Of a stretch of DNA of 64,000 bases, positions 29,256-38,216 are shown one piece after another. The stretch is from NCBI RefSeq assembly GCF_003837805.1, contig NZ_RQIT01000002.1, forward strand, positions 1 through 64,000. The letters are read 5' to 3'. The stretch is from Bradyrhizobium sp. RP6. GTDB lineage: Bacteria; Pseudomonadota; Alphaproteobacteria; Rhizobiales; Xanthobacteraceae. The stretch's first letter is position 1, and each line of letters starts with the position of its first letter. A program made the translations under genes and the position numbers. The notes beneath the pieces are model-generated. The model ran no database searches and had not been told where the DNA came from. It worked only from the letters and a program-made list of their open reading frames with translations.

Positions 29256-29884
29256 TGCCGCACACCTACGAGACCGACGGCGCGGCGATCTACCGGCAAT
29301 CCTTTGCGACCATTCGGGCCGAGGCGGAGCTTGCGCGCTTCACGCCCGATGAAGAGCCGGTGGTGGTGCGCATGATCCACGCCGTCGGCATGGTCGGCCT
29401 CGAGGCGCATATCCGCTTCACGCCAGGCATGGCAACCCTCGCGCGCGCGGCCCTGCAGAAGGGCGCGCCGATCCTGTGCGACGCGCGCATGGTCTCGGAA
29501 GGCATCACGCGCGCAAGACTTCCCGCGGCCAATGCCGTCATCTGCACGTTAGGAGACGAGTCCGTTCCCACGCTCGCGCAATCCATGCGCAACACCCGCT
29601 CGGCCGCGGCGCTGGAGCTGTGGCGGCCGCATCTCGATGGCGCCATCGTCGCGATCGGCAACGCGCCGACCGCGCTGTTTCATCTGCTCAATATGCTGGA
29701 AGACCCGGACTGCCCGCGTCCGGCGGCGATCATCGGCTGTCCCGTCGGCTTCGTTGGTGCCGCCGAGTCCAAGGCCGCGCTGATGGCCGATCCGCCGGTA
29801 CCGGCGCTGACGGTCGAGGGCCGCCTCGGCGGCTCCGCGATCACGGTTGCTGCCGTGAACGCGCTGGCGAGCCGGAGCGAATAG
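29255..29884 (+). CDS. cobH: Precorrin-8X methylmutase
   Basis: CobH moves the C11 methyl group to C12, giving hydrogenobyrinic acid. The 209-residue product carries the catalytic-histidine region VVRMIHAVGMV (His near residue 42), CDARMVSEGI, and GNAPTALFHLL with GCPVGFVGAAESK. Length and motifs are typical. The ATG overlaps the cobG stop, and cobI follows after 2 bases. Confidence 0.94.
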   Translation: MPHTYETDGAAIYRQSFATIRAEAELARFTPDEEPVVVRMIHAVGMVGLEAHIRFTPGMATLARAALQKGAPILCDARMVSEGITRARLPAANAVICTLGDESVPTLAQSMRNTRSAAALELWRPHLDGAIVAIGNAPTALFHLLNMLEDPDCPRPAAIIGCPVGFVGAAESKAALMADPPVPALTVEGRLGGSAITVAAVNALASRSE

Positions 29885-29886
29885 CC

Positions 29887-30618
29887 ATGGGACGCATCAT
29901 CTGCTGTGGTCTCGGCCCCGGCGATCCCGATCTGATGAGCGTGCGCGCCGACCGGACGGTGCGTGCCGCGCAGCACGTCGCCTATTTCCGCAAGAAGGGC
30001 AGGCCGGGTCAGGCGCGCTGCATCGTCGAGGGCATGCTGGCGGCCGACGTCACCGAATATCCGATGGAATATCCTGTCACGACGGAGATCGCGTTCGACA
30101 GCGCGGAATACGTCCAGCTGCTTGCGGGCTTCTACGATGAATGGGCGGAGCGTCTGGCGCGGCTTGCGCGCGCCGTCGACGTCGTCGTGCTCTGCGAGGG
30201 CGATCCGTATTTCTACGGATCGTTCATGCATCTGCACATGCGCCTGCAAGGCCGCGTCGAGATCGAGGTGATCGCCGGCATTCCCGGCATGGTCGGCTGC
30301 TGGAACGGCGTCGGGCAGCCCATCGCGCTCGGCGACGACGTGACGACGGTGCTGATGGGGACGCTCCCCGAGGCCGAGCTCGAGCGCCGCATGCGCGATT
30401 CCGATGCGCTGGTCGTCATGAAGACCGGCCGCAATCTGGCAAAGGTGCGCCGCGCGCTTCGCTCCGCCGGCCGGTTAGACGATGCCTGGCTGGTCGAGCG
30501 CGGCACGATGCCGGGGGAGCGCGTGGTGCGGCTCGCCGAGATCGATGCCGCCGATTGCCCCTATTTTGCGATCGTGCTGGTGCACGGCAAGGGCCGGCAT
30601 CTGGACGCTGCCGAATGA
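29887..30618 (+). CDS. cobI: Precorrin-2 C20-methyltransferase
   Basis: CobI transfers a methyl group from S-adenosylmethionine to C20 of precorrin-2. The 243-residue member of the tetrapyrrole methylase family has the N-terminal GLGPGDPDLMSVRA, the LCEGDPYFYGSFMHL motif and IAGIPGMVGCWNGV. It lies in the middle of the riboswitch-1 operon, 2 bases after cobH, and its stop overlaps the cobJ start. Confidence 0.93.
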   Translation: MGRIICCGLGPGDPDLMSVRADRTVRAAQHVAYFRKKGRPGQARCIVEGMLAADVTEYPMEYPVTTEIAFDSAEYVQLLAGFYDEWAERLARLARAVDVVVLCEGDPYFYGSFMHLHMRLQGRVEIEVIAGIPGMVGCWNGVGQPIALGDDVTTVLMGTLPEAELERRMRDSDALVVMKTGRNLAKVRRALRSAGRLDDAWLVERGTMPGERVVRLAEIDAADCPYFAIVLVHGKGRHLDAAE

Positions 30619-31349
30619 CGGGCACGCTGACCATCGCGGGCCTCGGGCCCGGGAGCGACGCGCTGGTGACGCCGGAAGTCTCCGCCGCGCTCGCAGCCGC
30701 GACCGACATTCTGGGCTATGCGCCCTATGTCGCACGCGTACCGCCGCGACCGGGGCTGACCCTGCATCCCTCCGACAATCGCGAAGAGCTGCAACGCGCG
30801 AGCGAAGCCTTGCGGCTTGCTGCGGAAGGCGGGGAGGTCGTTGTCGTCTCCTCCGGGGATCCCGGCGTGTTCGCGATGGCCTCGGCCGTGTTCGAGGCGC
30901 TCGAACAGGCGCCGCAATGGCAGGCGCTGCCGATCCGCGTGCTGCCCGGCGTCACCGCGATGCTGGCGGCGGCCGCGCGTGCCGGCGCGCCCCTCGGTCA
31001 TGATTTCTGCGCGATCAATCTCTCCGACAATCTCAAGCCGTGGGCAGTGATCGAGAAACGCCTCCGCCTCGCGGCCGAAGCCGATTTTGCCATCGCGATG
31101 TACAATCCGCGCTCGGCGAGCCGGCCGGAAGGATTTGGCCGCGCACTTGCGGTGCTTCGAGAGGCTGGTTGCGGCGAGCGTCTGGTGATCTTCGCGCGCG
31201 CGATCAGCGCGGCTGACGAGAAGATCGAGACCGTGACGCTGAACGAAGCGACGCCCGAAATGGCCGACATGCGCACGCTGGTGATCGTCGGCAATTCGCA
31301 GACGCGCCGCGTCGGCCGCTGGGTCTATGCGCCGAGGCGGATAGAATGA
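30615..31349 (+). CDS. cobJ: Precorrin-3B C17-methyltransferase
   Basis: CobJ methylates C17 and drives ring contraction of precorrin-3B. The 244-residue SAM methylase has GLGPGSDALVTPEV, SSGDPGVFAMAS, PGVTAMLAAAARAGAPLGHDFC and MYNPRSASRP, all typical of the family. Its start overlaps cobI (ATGA). Its last 25 bases overlap the 3' end of cobK, which runs on the opposite strand. Confidence 0.93.
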   Translation: MTGTLTIAGLGPGSDALVTPEVSAALAAATDILGYAPYVARVPPRPGLTLHPSDNREELQRASEALRLAAEGGEVVVVSSGDPGVFAMASAVFEALEQAPQWQALPIRVLPGVTAMLAAAARAGAPLGHDFCAINLSDNLKPWAVIEKRLRLAAEADFAIAMYNPRSASRPEGFGRALAVLREAGCGERLVIFARAISAADEKIETVTLNEATPEMADMRTLVIVGNSQTRRVGRWVYAPRRIE

Positions 31350-32071
31350 CCGAGCCACTGCATGATCTCGGCCACGCTCTCGACCCGCAGCCGCTCGGGC
31401 AGTCTTGGTCGCGAGATCATGATAACGGACAAGCCAAGCATGCGAGCCGCCTCGATCTTGGCGCGCGCGCCGTCGCCGCCGGAGTTGCGGGCGACGATCC
31501 ACGCGATGTCGCGCGAGCGCAGCATGTCCAGCTCGCCGTCGAGGGTGAAGGGTCCACGCGACACGATCACGTCGGCCGCGAAGGGCAGGGGCGCCTCGGG
31601 GGGATCGACGAAGCGCAGCGTGTAGGCATGCTGCGGCCGGCTGGCGAACGGCGCGATGTGCTGGCGGCCGATGGCGAGGAACACGTTTGTCGGCGCGTCA
31701 GGCAGCGCGGCGACGGCCGCGTTGACGTCGACCACCTCGATCCAGCTGTCACCGGGCGCTTTTGTCCACGGCGAGCGTTCGAGCGCGATCATCGGCGTGC
31801 CGGTTTCCGCGCACGCCACGACCGCGTTGCGGCTCATCTCGGCCGCGAAGGGATGCGTCGCGTCGATCACATGGGTGATACTGTCACGGCGAATGTAATC
31901 GGCCAGCCCGCTCACGCCGCCAAAGCCGCCGATGCGGGTCGGCAGCGGCTGGTCGGCCGGCGCGCGGGTGCGGCCGCCATAGGAATAGACGGCGTCGATG
32001 CCGGCGCGCGCGACCTCCGCTGCGAGCAGGCTCGCATCGGCCGTTCCGCCCAGAATGAGGGCGCGCGTCAT
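31325..32071 (-). CDS. cobK: Precorrin-6A reductase
   Basis: CobK is the NADPH-dependent reductase of precorrin-6A. The 248-residue protein begins [13 protein letters not shown] (nucleotide-binding GGT motif) and has THVIDATHPFAAEMSRNA and VIVSRGPFTLDGELDML. The start chosen, ATG 32071-32069, removes an unlikely 117-residue extension antisense to cobL. It is antisense to the surrounding operon: it shares two bases of its start codon with cobL, and its end overlaps cobJ by 25 bases. Its promoter must therefore lie inside cobL. Confidence 0.92.
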   Translation of the reverse strand: MTRALILGGTADASLLAAEVARAGIDAVYSYGGRTRAPADQPLPTRIGGFGGVSGLADYIRRDSITHVIDATHPFAAEMSRNAVVACAETGTPMIALERSPWTKAPGDSWIEVVDVNAAVAALPDAPTNVFLAIGRQHIAPFASRPQHAYTLRFVDPPEAPLPFAADVIVSRGPFTLDGELDMLRSRDIAWIVARNSGGDGARAKIEAARMLGLSVIMISRPRLPERLRVESVAEIMQWLGHSIRLGA

Positions 32072-33251
32072 GTCTGATCCCTGGCTGACCATCATCGGTA
32101 TCGGCGAAGATGGCCTTGCCGGGTTGTCCGAGGCAAGCCGAAAGGCGCTTGCCAGGGCCGAAACCGTCTTCGGCGGCGAGCGCCACCTTGCGCTTGCGGA
32201 GGTTGGCGGCCGCGGCCGCCCGTGGCCGGTGCCGTTCGACGCCAAGATCGTGCTGAGCTGCCGTGGCCGGCCGACGGCGGTGCTCGCCTCCGGCGATCCG
32301 TTCTGGCATGGTGCCGGCGCGGGCCTCGCCGAGAAGCTCGGTGGCGACGAGTGGATCGCGCACCCCGCACCGTCGGCATTCTCGCTTGCGGCCGCGCGGC
32401 TGGGCTGGCGACTCGAATCCACCGTCTGCCTCGGGCTTCACGCCGCACCGTTCGAGCGTCTCGGTCCGCATCTGGCGCGAGGGGCGCGCATCATCTGCCT
32501 CGTGCGCGATGGGAAAGCGGCTGGCGATCTCGCAAGGTGGTTGAGCGAGCGCGGGTGGGGCGCCTCGGCCTTCTGGATGCTCGCCGCCCTCGGTGGCCCG
32601 CGCGAAAGCATCAGAGAATATCGCGCCGATAGTCTTGCCGGTGATCTCGCCGGAAACCTGGTCACGGTCGCCGTCGAGGCAAAGGGTGGACAGGGGATGC
32701 CCCGCAGTTCGGGATTATCGGACGATCTCTTCGTCCATGACGGCCAGATCACCAAGCGGCCGGTGCGTGCGCTCGCCCTCTCGGCGCTGGCGCCGCGGCC
32801 CGGCGAACGGCTGTGGGACGTCGGCGCCGGTTCGGGGTCGATCTCGGTGGAGTGGGTGCTATGCGGCGGGACGGCCACGGCCATCGAGCTGCGCGAAGAT
32901 CGCGCCACGAACATTCGCAGCAATGCAGCCGCGTTCGGACTGGAGCGTCGGATCAACGTCATCGCAGGCAAGGCGCCCGAAGCGCTTGCCGCGCTGGATC
33001 CGCCGGATGCCGTCTTCATCGGCGGCGGCCTTGATGGCATGATGTTCGATGCCGTCTGGGCGCGCCTCTCGCCTGGAGCGCGGTTCGTTGCGCATTCAGT
33101 CACGCTGGAGACGGAAGCGCTGCTCGGCGAGCTGCACCAGCGCCATGGTGGCGAGCTGATGCGGGTCGAATTGGCGCATGCCGCCCCGCTCGGCCGCTAC
33201 CGATCCTGGGAAGCGACGCGGCCGGTGGTGCAATGGAGTGCGGTCCGATGA
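32070..33251 (+). CDS. cobL: Precorrin-6Y C5,15-methyltransferase (decarboxylating)
   Basis: CobL methylates C5 and C15 and decarboxylates the ring-C acetate. The 393-residue protein is a fusion of an N-terminal CbiE-type tetrapyrrole methylase (about 1-200; [25 protein letters not shown]) and a C-terminal CbiT-type Rossmann methyltransferase (about 215-390; [14 protein letters not shown]). The ATG at 32070 overlaps the start of the opposite-strand cobK within one CATG. Having no gap to cobJ other than antisense cobK, it probably relies on the same long transcript. Confidence 0.93.
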   Translation: MSDPWLTIIGIGEDGLAGLSEASRKALARAETVFGGERHLALAEVGGRGRPWPVPFDAKIVLSCRGRPTAVLASGDPFWHGAGAGLAEKLGGDEWIAHPAPSAFSLAAARLGWRLESTVCLGLHAAPFERLGPHLARGARIICLVRDGKAAGDLARWLSERGWGASAFWMLAALGGPRESIREYRADSLAGDLAGNLVTVAVEAKGGQGMPRSSGLSDDLFVHDGQITKRPVRALALSALAPRPGERLWDVGAGSGSISVEWVLCGGTATAIELREDRATNIRSNAAAFGLERRINVIAGKAPEALAALDPPDAVFIGGGLDGMMFDAVWARLSPGARFVAHSVTLETEALLGELHQRHGGELMRVELAHAAPLGRYRSWEATRPVVQWSAVR

Positions 33252-33616
33252 AGGTCGCCGGTCTGGGATTCAAGAGCGATGTGACGCTGGCCTCGTTGCG
33301 CGAGGCGCTCGCGACAGCCGGCGGCCCCGAAGGTCTTGCAGCATTTGCGACCGTCAGCGACAAGGCCGACGCGGAGGCGCTGAAGCAGCTCGCGCGCGAA
33401 TGCGGTGTGCCGATCAGGGCTCTTCCAGCCGATGTGCTTGCGAAGGTGGACACGCCGACCCGGTCAAAATTCGTCATCGAAAAGTTCGGGACGGGATCGG
33501 TCGCCGAAGCCGCGGCGCTCGCGGCAGCGGGCCCTCGCGCGCGGCTCGTCGCGACACGGGCGGTCTCGCGGGATCGCACCGCGACTGCGGCGATCGCGGA
33601 AGGGGACGGCGCATGA
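33248..33616 (+). CDS. cobE: CobE, CbiG C-terminal-like protein
   Basis: A 122-residue protein matching CobE and the C-terminal domain of CbiG, with [20 protein letters not shown] at the start, then [13 protein letters not shown] and [14 protein letters not shown]. CobE is needed for aerobic cobalamin synthesis, but its exact task is unsettled; binding of a corrin intermediate has been proposed. Both ends overlap neighbours by four bases (ATGA), placing it between cobL and cobM. Confidence 0.87.
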   Translation: MKVAGLGFKSDVTLASLREALATAGGPEGLAAFATVSDKADAEALKQLARECGVPIRALPADVLAKVDTPTRSKFVIEKFGTGSVAEAAALAAAGPRARLVATRAVSRDRTATAAIAEGDGA

Positions 33617-34395
33617 CGGTGCATTTTATCGGCGCCGGGCCCGGCGCGCCCGATTTGCTGACGTTGCGCGGCCGCGATCTGATCGCAGCCTCTCCGGTCT
33701 GCTTGTATGCCGGCTCGCTGGTGCCCGAAGGCGTGCTGGCGCATTGCCCGCCCGGTGCGCGCATCGTCAACACCGCGCCGCTGTCGCTCGACGAGATTAT
33801 CGCGGAGATCGCCGCTGCGCATGCGGACGGCAAGGATGTCGCGCGGCTGCATTCCGGCGATCTCTCGATCTGGTCGGCGATGGGCGAGCAGCTCCGCCGC
33901 CTGCGTGCGCTCGGGATTCCCTATTCGGTGACGCCGGGCGTGCCGGCCTTCTCGGCTGCTGCCGCTGCGCTGGAAATGGAGCTCACGCTGCCCGGCCTTG
34001 CCCAGACGGTGGTGCTGACCCGCACGCCGGGCCGCGCCAGCGCGATGCCCGAGGGCGAGAAGCTCGCCGCATTCGCAGCGACCGGCGCGGCGCTCGCGAT
34101 CCATCTGTCGATCCATCTGCTCGACAAGGTTGTGGCTGAACTCACGCCGCATTACGGCGCGGACTGTCCGGTCGCGATCGTCTGGCGTGCGAGCTGGCCG
34201 GACCAGCGCATCGTCCACGCGACGCTCGGCACTCTTGATGCCGCCGTGAGCAGCGAGATGGAGCGCACCGCCCTGATCCTGGTCGGCAGGACACTTGGCG
34301 CTGCGAATTTCGACGAGAGTCGCCTCTACGCCGCCGATTACGACCGCCGCTATCGGCCGCTCGGCGCCGAGCCGCGTTTTCCGGAGGCATCGTGA
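33613..34395 (+). CDS. cobM: Precorrin-4 C11-methyltransferase
   Basis: CobM methylates C11 of precorrin-4. The 260-residue SAM methylase has [16 protein letters not shown], the [17 protein letters not shown] motif and [22 protein letters not shown]. Its start overlaps cobE, and its stop overlaps the start of cobB. Substrate assignment rests on strong resemblance to the family and the otherwise complete set of methylases around it. Confidence 0.94.
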   Translation: MTVHFIGAGPGAPDLLTLRGRDLIAASPVCLYAGSLVPEGVLAHCPPGARIVNTAPLSLDEIIAEIAAAHADGKDVARLHSGDLSIWSAMGEQLRRLRALGIPYSVTPGVPAFSAAAAALEMELTLPGLAQTVVLTRTPGRASAMPEGEKLAAFAATGAALAIHLSIHLLDKVVAELTPHYGADCPVAIVWRASWPDQRIVHATLGTLDAAVSSEMERTALILVGRTLGAANFDESRLYAADYDRRYRPLGAEPRFPEAS

Positions 34396-35705
34396 TGGCC
34401 GCAGCGCTCGTCATCTCCGCGCCGGCCTCCGGTGTCGGCAAGACCACGCTGACGCTGGCGCTCGCCCGCGCCTGGCGCAATCGCGGATTGAACGTGCAGT
34501 GCTTCAAGAGCGGGCCCGACTACATCGATCCCGCGTTCCACGCCGCCGCCACCGGACGCGCCTCCGTCAACATCGATAGCTGGGCGATGGACCGCGCAAG
34601 TATCGCGCACCTCGTCAGCCGTGGTGCGGACGCCGATGTCGTGCTTGCCGAGGGCTCGATGGGCCTGTTCGACGGTGTCGCCGCGCGCGGCGTCTGCGGC
34701 ACCGGCGCCACCGCCGACATCGCGGAGATGCTGGGCTGGCCGGTGGTTCTGGTGATCGATCCATCGGGACAAGCGCAGACGGCGGCTGCGATTGCCGCGG
34801 GCCTTCGCGACTACCGCCCCGGCGTGCGACTTGCCGGCGTCGTGCTCAACCGCGTCGCCAGCCCGCGCCACGAAGACCTGGTGCGGCGTGCGCTCAACGA
34901 GGCCGGCATCGCCGTGTTCGGCGCGCTGCCGCGTCATGCCGAGATCAGCCTGCCGAAGCGGCATCTTGGTCTCGTGCAGGCCGAGGAGCGGGTTGAAATC
35001 GGCAAGCTGATCGACGAGGCCGCGCGCTTCGTCGCCGAGCATGTCGATCTCGATGCTTTGCTGGGATCGGCGGCTCGCTGGTCGCCGCTACCAGCCGCGA
35101 ACGGTCTCAACGTGGCGCCACCCGGGCAACGCATCGCGCTCGCCCGCGATGCGGCCTTCTCCTTCGTCTATCCGCATATGGTGGAGGCCTGGCGCGCGGC
35201 GGGCGCCGAGATCTCGACATTCTCGCCGCTTGCCGATGAAGTGCCTGACGCGAGCGCCGACGTCTGCTGGCTTCCTGGCGGCTATCCCGAGTTGCACGCC
35301 GGCAGGATCGCGGCCAATGCGCGCTTTCGAGACGGCCTGCGCGCCTTCGCCGAGTCACGGCCGGTCCACGGCGAGTGCGGAGGCTATATGGTGCTGGGAG
35401 CTGCTTTGACTGATGCCGACGGCGCCAGCCATGAGATGACGGGGCTACTTGGGCTGGAGACGAGCTTTGCAAAGCGCCGCATGCATCTGGGCTATCGTCT
35501 CGCCGAGCTCGCTGCACCGATGCCGGGACATCGTGTTGGCGCACGCCTGCGCGGTCACGAGTTCCACTATTCGACGATCGTCGCGCAACCGGATGCGCCG
35601 CTCGCGGTCGTGCACGATGCGACGGGCGCCGTCATGGCCGAGACCGGCTCGCGGCGCGGCCACGCCACCGGCACGTTCTTTCATCTGATCGCGGAGGACC
35701 GGTGA
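34395..35705 (+). CDS. cobB: Hydrogenobyrinic acid a,c-diamide synthase
   Basis: CobB amidates the a and c acetate side chains with glutamine and ATP before cobalt insertion. The 436-residue protein has the P-loop SAPASGVGKTTLT near residues 8-20, FKSGPDYIDPAFH, the GGYPE motif and a C-terminal glutamine amidotransferase domain with cysteine in HGECGGYMVLG. I chose the ATG at 34395; a GTG one codon earlier is equally in frame. Its GTGA end overlaps the start of cobA. Confidence 0.93.
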   Translation: MAAALVISAPASGVGKTTLTLALARAWRNRGLNVQCFKSGPDYIDPAFHAAATGRASVNIDSWAMDRASIAHLVSRGADADVVLAEGSMGLFDGVAARGVCGTGATADIAEMLGWPVVLVIDPSGQAQTAAAIAAGLRDYRPGVRLAGVVLNRVASPRHEDLVRRALNEAGIAVFGALPRHAEISLPKRHLGLVQAEERVEIGKLIDEAARFVAEHVDLDALLGSAARWSPLPAANGLNVAPPGQRIALARDAAFSFVYPHMVEAWRAAGAEISTFSPLADEVPDASADVCWLPGGYPELHAGRIAANARFRDGLRAFAESRPVHGECGGYMVLGAALTDADGASHEMTGLLGLETSFAKRRMHLGYRLAELAAPMPGHRVGARLRGHEFHYSTIVAQPDAPLAVVHDATGAVMAETGSRRGHATGTFFHLIAEDR

Positions 35706-36433
35706 GAGGATTCGTGTCGTTCATTTCCGCCGGACCCGGCGATCCCGAATTGCTCACGGTGAGGGGCGCCGCGCGGCTGCGCGAGGCCGACGTCGTGCTC
35801 TATGACGACCTCGCCTCCGGCGCGATCCTGGATCTGGCGCGGCCCGGCGCCAATCTCGTCGCGGTGGGAAAACGGGCAGGGCGGCCCTCGACCAAGCAGC
35901 ACCACGTCAATCGTCTCCTGGTCGACTATGCCGCGACAGGCGCGCGCGTAGTGCGGCTCAAGTCCGGCGACGCCGGCATATTCGGTCGGCTCGAGGAGGA
36001 GCTGGAGACGCTGCGCGAAGCCGGCATCGGCTATGAAATCGTACCCGGCGTCACATCCGCCTGCGTCGCCGCCGCCCAGGCCGGCATTCCCCTGACCCGT
36101 CGGCATACCTCCCGCCGCGTGCAGTTCATTACCGGGGCTGATGTCAGCGGCGAGCTGCCGTCCAACCTGAACTGGGCGGCGCTGGCGGATCCCGAGGCCA
36201 CGACCGTGGTCTATATGGGCCGGCGCACCTTTCCGGCGCTTGCCGCAAAATTGATCGCACACGGCCTCGCCCCAAACACGCCCGCACTGTTTGCCGAATC
36301 CCTCGGCCGTCCCGACGAGCGGCTGGTCCGCACCACCATCGCCGAGCTCGCCGCGCAGCTAGGCCGGGGCGGCGCCGCGTCCACGGCCGCCGTGATCCTG
36401 TTCGGCGCGCTGGCAGGGGATTATCCGTCATGA
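35702..36433 (+). CDS. cobA: Uroporphyrinogen-III C-methyltransferase
   Basis: CobA (SUMT) makes precorrin-2 from uroporphyrinogen III, the branch point into corrinoids. The 243-residue protein has SAGPGDPELLTVRG, YDDLAS, RLKSGDAGIFGR and EIVPGVTSA, as in single-domain SUMT. The start is GTG, overlapping the cobB stop. It is the last gene of the riboswitch-1 operon, so the committed step is under the same control as the later ones. Siroheme would require its own methylase elsewhere or share this one. Confidence 0.92.
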   Translation: MRGFVSFISAGPGDPELLTVRGAARLREADVVLYDDLASGAILDLARPGANLVAVGKRAGRPSTKQHHVNRLLVDYAATGARVVRLKSGDAGIFGRLEEELETLREAGIGYEIVPGVTSACVAAAQAGIPLTRRHTSRRVQFITGADVSGELPSNLNWAALADPEATTVVYMGRRTFPALAAKLIAHGLAPNTPALFAESLGRPDERLVRTTIAELAAQLGRGGAASTAAVILFGALAGDYPS

Positions 36434-36494
36434 CGGTGGCGGTCGCCCTTCGCCTCTTGACGCCCGGCTCGCGAAAGGCGCACACAGGAGAGGC

Positions 36495-36688
36495 ATGGTG
36501 CTCGACGCGGCGCAAAGCGCCGGAGCATAATCGGGAATGGGGGTGGGCGGACCAAGTTGCGGCGCCCCAAACCCCAGCCGCCCCCGCGACTGTAAGCGGT
36601 GAGGGGCTCCGAATGGCCACTGGGCCGTAAGGTTCGGGAAGGCCGGAGAACCCCAGTGAACCGCGAGCCAGGAGACCGGCCCTGCACG
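36495..36688 (+). promoter_or_regulatory. Cobalamin riboswitch 2, upstream of the cbiM-like gene
   Basis: A second AdoCbl aptamer. The B12 box AGCCAGGAGACCGGCC lies at 36666-36681. The GGGAATGGGGGTG and CAGCCGCCCCCGCGACTGT elements precede it. The outer ends are approximate, because I could not fix the P1 stem with certainty. A TTGACG at 36457-36462 could be its -35, with no good -10, and transcription would then start near 36490. A plausible platform of about 50 bases leads to the ATG at 36736, with GGAAGGA ahead of it. Confidence 0.92.
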
Positions 36689-36735
36689 TTTTGAGGCCAA
36701 GGCCGTCGGGTGTGACGGCAGGAAGGAATTGAGCC

Positions 36736-37413
36736 ATGCATATCGAACCCGGAATCGTGACGGGCGCCAAGCTCGTGTTGAGTTACGCAACCGGCATCGC
36801 CGCAGGCGGCGTTGCGCTGAAGCTGGCGGTCGAAACCGTCCGCGCGCAGGGCGTCGGCTCGTTCGCCACGCGCACGCTCGCCACCACGGGCCTCGTCTTC
36901 ACCTTCTTCCAGGTCCTGCCCCACTTCCCGGTCGGCGTCTCCGAAGTGCACTTCATCCTCGGCTCGACCTTGTTCCTGCTGTTTGGTGCGGCGCCAGCCG
37001 CCTTCGGCCTCGCATTTGGCCTGCTGCTCCAGGGTCTGTTGTTCGAGCCCGCTGACCTGCCGCAATACGGCATGAACGTCACCACGCTCCTGGTGCCGCT
37101 GTTCGCGATCCAGGCCATCGCCACGCGCATCATTTCGCGTAACACCGCCTATGTCGATCTGAAGTACGGTCAGGCGCTGGCGCTTTCGACGACTTATCAA
37201 GCGGGTGTTGTCGCCTGGGTGGCGTTCTGGGCGCTCTACGGCTCCGGCTTTGCCATGAGCAACCTCGCCAACATCGCGACCTTCGCGGCCTCCTACGCGC
37301 TGGTCATCGTGATCGAGCCGCTCGCCGACCTCGCGGTGCTGGCGCTGGCGAAGTCGCTGCGCGGCGTCACCGCGCCCGGCCTCGTCACGCCGCGCCTGCA
37401 CAACGGCGCCTGA
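36736..37413 (+). CDS. CbiM-like energy-coupling-factor cobalt transport protein
   Basis: Multi-spanning inner-membrane protein (225 residues) of the CbiM/energy-coupling factor S-component family. It starts MHIEPGIV, like the MHIPDG-type N-terminus of CbiM, where the second-position histidine helps bind the metal. About six hydrophobic segments follow. No CbiN, CbiQ or CbiO partner is nearby, so it may act alone or share an energising module elsewhere. Control by a cobalamin riboswitch supports cobalt as the cargo. The ribosome site GGAAGGA lies 8 bases upstream. Confidence 0.82.
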   Translation: MHIEPGIVTGAKLVLSYATGIAAGGVALKLAVETVRAQGVGSFATRTLATTGLVFTFFQVLPHFPVGVSEVHFILGSTLFLLFGAAPAAFGLAFGLLLQGLLFEPADLPQYGMNVTTLLVPLFAIQAIATRIISRNTAYVDLKYGQALALSTTYQAGVVAWVAFWALYGSGFAMSNLANIATFAASYALVIVIEPLADLAVLALAKSLRGVTAPGLVTPRLHNGA

Positions 37414-37425
37414 GAGACAAGCGAG

Positions 37426-37448
37426 AGGGCGGCCTTGATGGCCGCCCT
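37426..37448 (+). terminator. Hairpin between the cbiM-like gene and cobF
   Basis: A 9-base-pair stem AGGGCGGCC / GGCCGCCCT with a 5-base loop lies 13 bases after the cbiM-like stop and 12 bases before the cobF start. There is no T-tract. It could be a partial terminator that lowers cobF/cobT relative to the transporter, or it could occlude the cobF ribosome site. Confidence 0.5.
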
Positions 37449-37459
37449 TCGCGCTCGCG

Positions 37460-38206
37460 ATGCTCACGCTCTCCCTGATAGGCATCGGTTGCGGCGATCC
37501 CGAGCAGCTTACGCGCGCCGCGATCGCTGCCATCAACGCGGCCGATCTCGTCCTGATCCCGCGCAAGGGGGCTGCCAAGTCCGATCTCGCCGATCTCCGG
37601 CGAGCGATCTGCGCGGACGTGCTCACCAGCGACATAGCCATCGCCGAATTCGATCTTCCCGTGCGCGACAGCGGTGAAGCTGATTACCGCAAGGGCGTAG
37701 ACGATTGGCACGATGTGGTTGCCGCGACCTGGTCGCAGACGATCGCGAGGCATCTCGAAGGTGAGGGCAAGGTCGCGCTCCTGATCTGGGGCGATCCGTC
37801 GCTCTACGATTCCTCGCTGCGCATTGCGCGGCGATTGAATCCGTTGCCGAAAATCGAGGTCGTGCCCGGCATCACCTCGATCCAGGCGCTGTGTGCGGCG
37901 CATGCGCTGCCGCTCAACGACATCGGCGAGCCGTTCCTGGTTACGACAGGGCGGCGCTTGCGCGACGGCGGCTGGCCGCACGGTGTCGATACCGTGGTGG
38001 TGATGCTCGACGGCGGCACAGCGTTCCAGTCGCTCGATCCAGAGCGTTTGCATATCTGGTGGGGCGCCTATCTCGGCATGCCCGATCAGATCATCATGTC
38101 CGGCGCGCTGGCCGAGGTCGGTCCGCACATCGTGATCGCGCGACAGGAAGCACGCGAGCGGCACGGCTGGATCATGGACAGCTATATTCTCAAGCGCAGG
38201 GCGTAA
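37460..38206 (+). CDS. cobF: Precorrin-6A synthase (deacetylating)
   Basis: CobF methylates C1 and removes the extruded acetyl group, a step unique to the aerobic pathway. The 248-residue SAM methylase has LIGIGCGDPEQLTRAA, LIPRKGAAKSDLADLR, LIWGDPSLYDS and VPGITSIQALCAAHALPL. It is separated from the main methylase operon, lying behind riboswitch 2 and the transporter gene, and is followed by cobT after 10 bases. Confidence 0.93.
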   Translation: MLTLSLIGIGCGDPEQLTRAAIAAINAADLVLIPRKGAAKSDLADLRRAICADVLTSDIAIAEFDLPVRDSGEADYRKGVDDWHDVVAATWSQTIARHLEGEGKVALLIWGDPSLYDSSLRIARRLNPLPKIEVVPGITSIQALCAAHALPLNDIGEPFLVTTGRRLRDGGWPHGVDTVVVMLDGGTAFQSLDPERLHIWWGAYLGMPDQIIMSGALAEVGPHIVIARQEARERHGWIMDSYILKRRA

Positions 38207-38216
38207 GCGAGGCAGC

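Noticed and set aside
32072..32422. N-terminal extension of cobK to 365 codons
   Set aside because: The extension is antisense to the conserved N-terminal domain of cobL and does not resemble precorrin-6A reductases, which begin at the GGT nucleotide motif.
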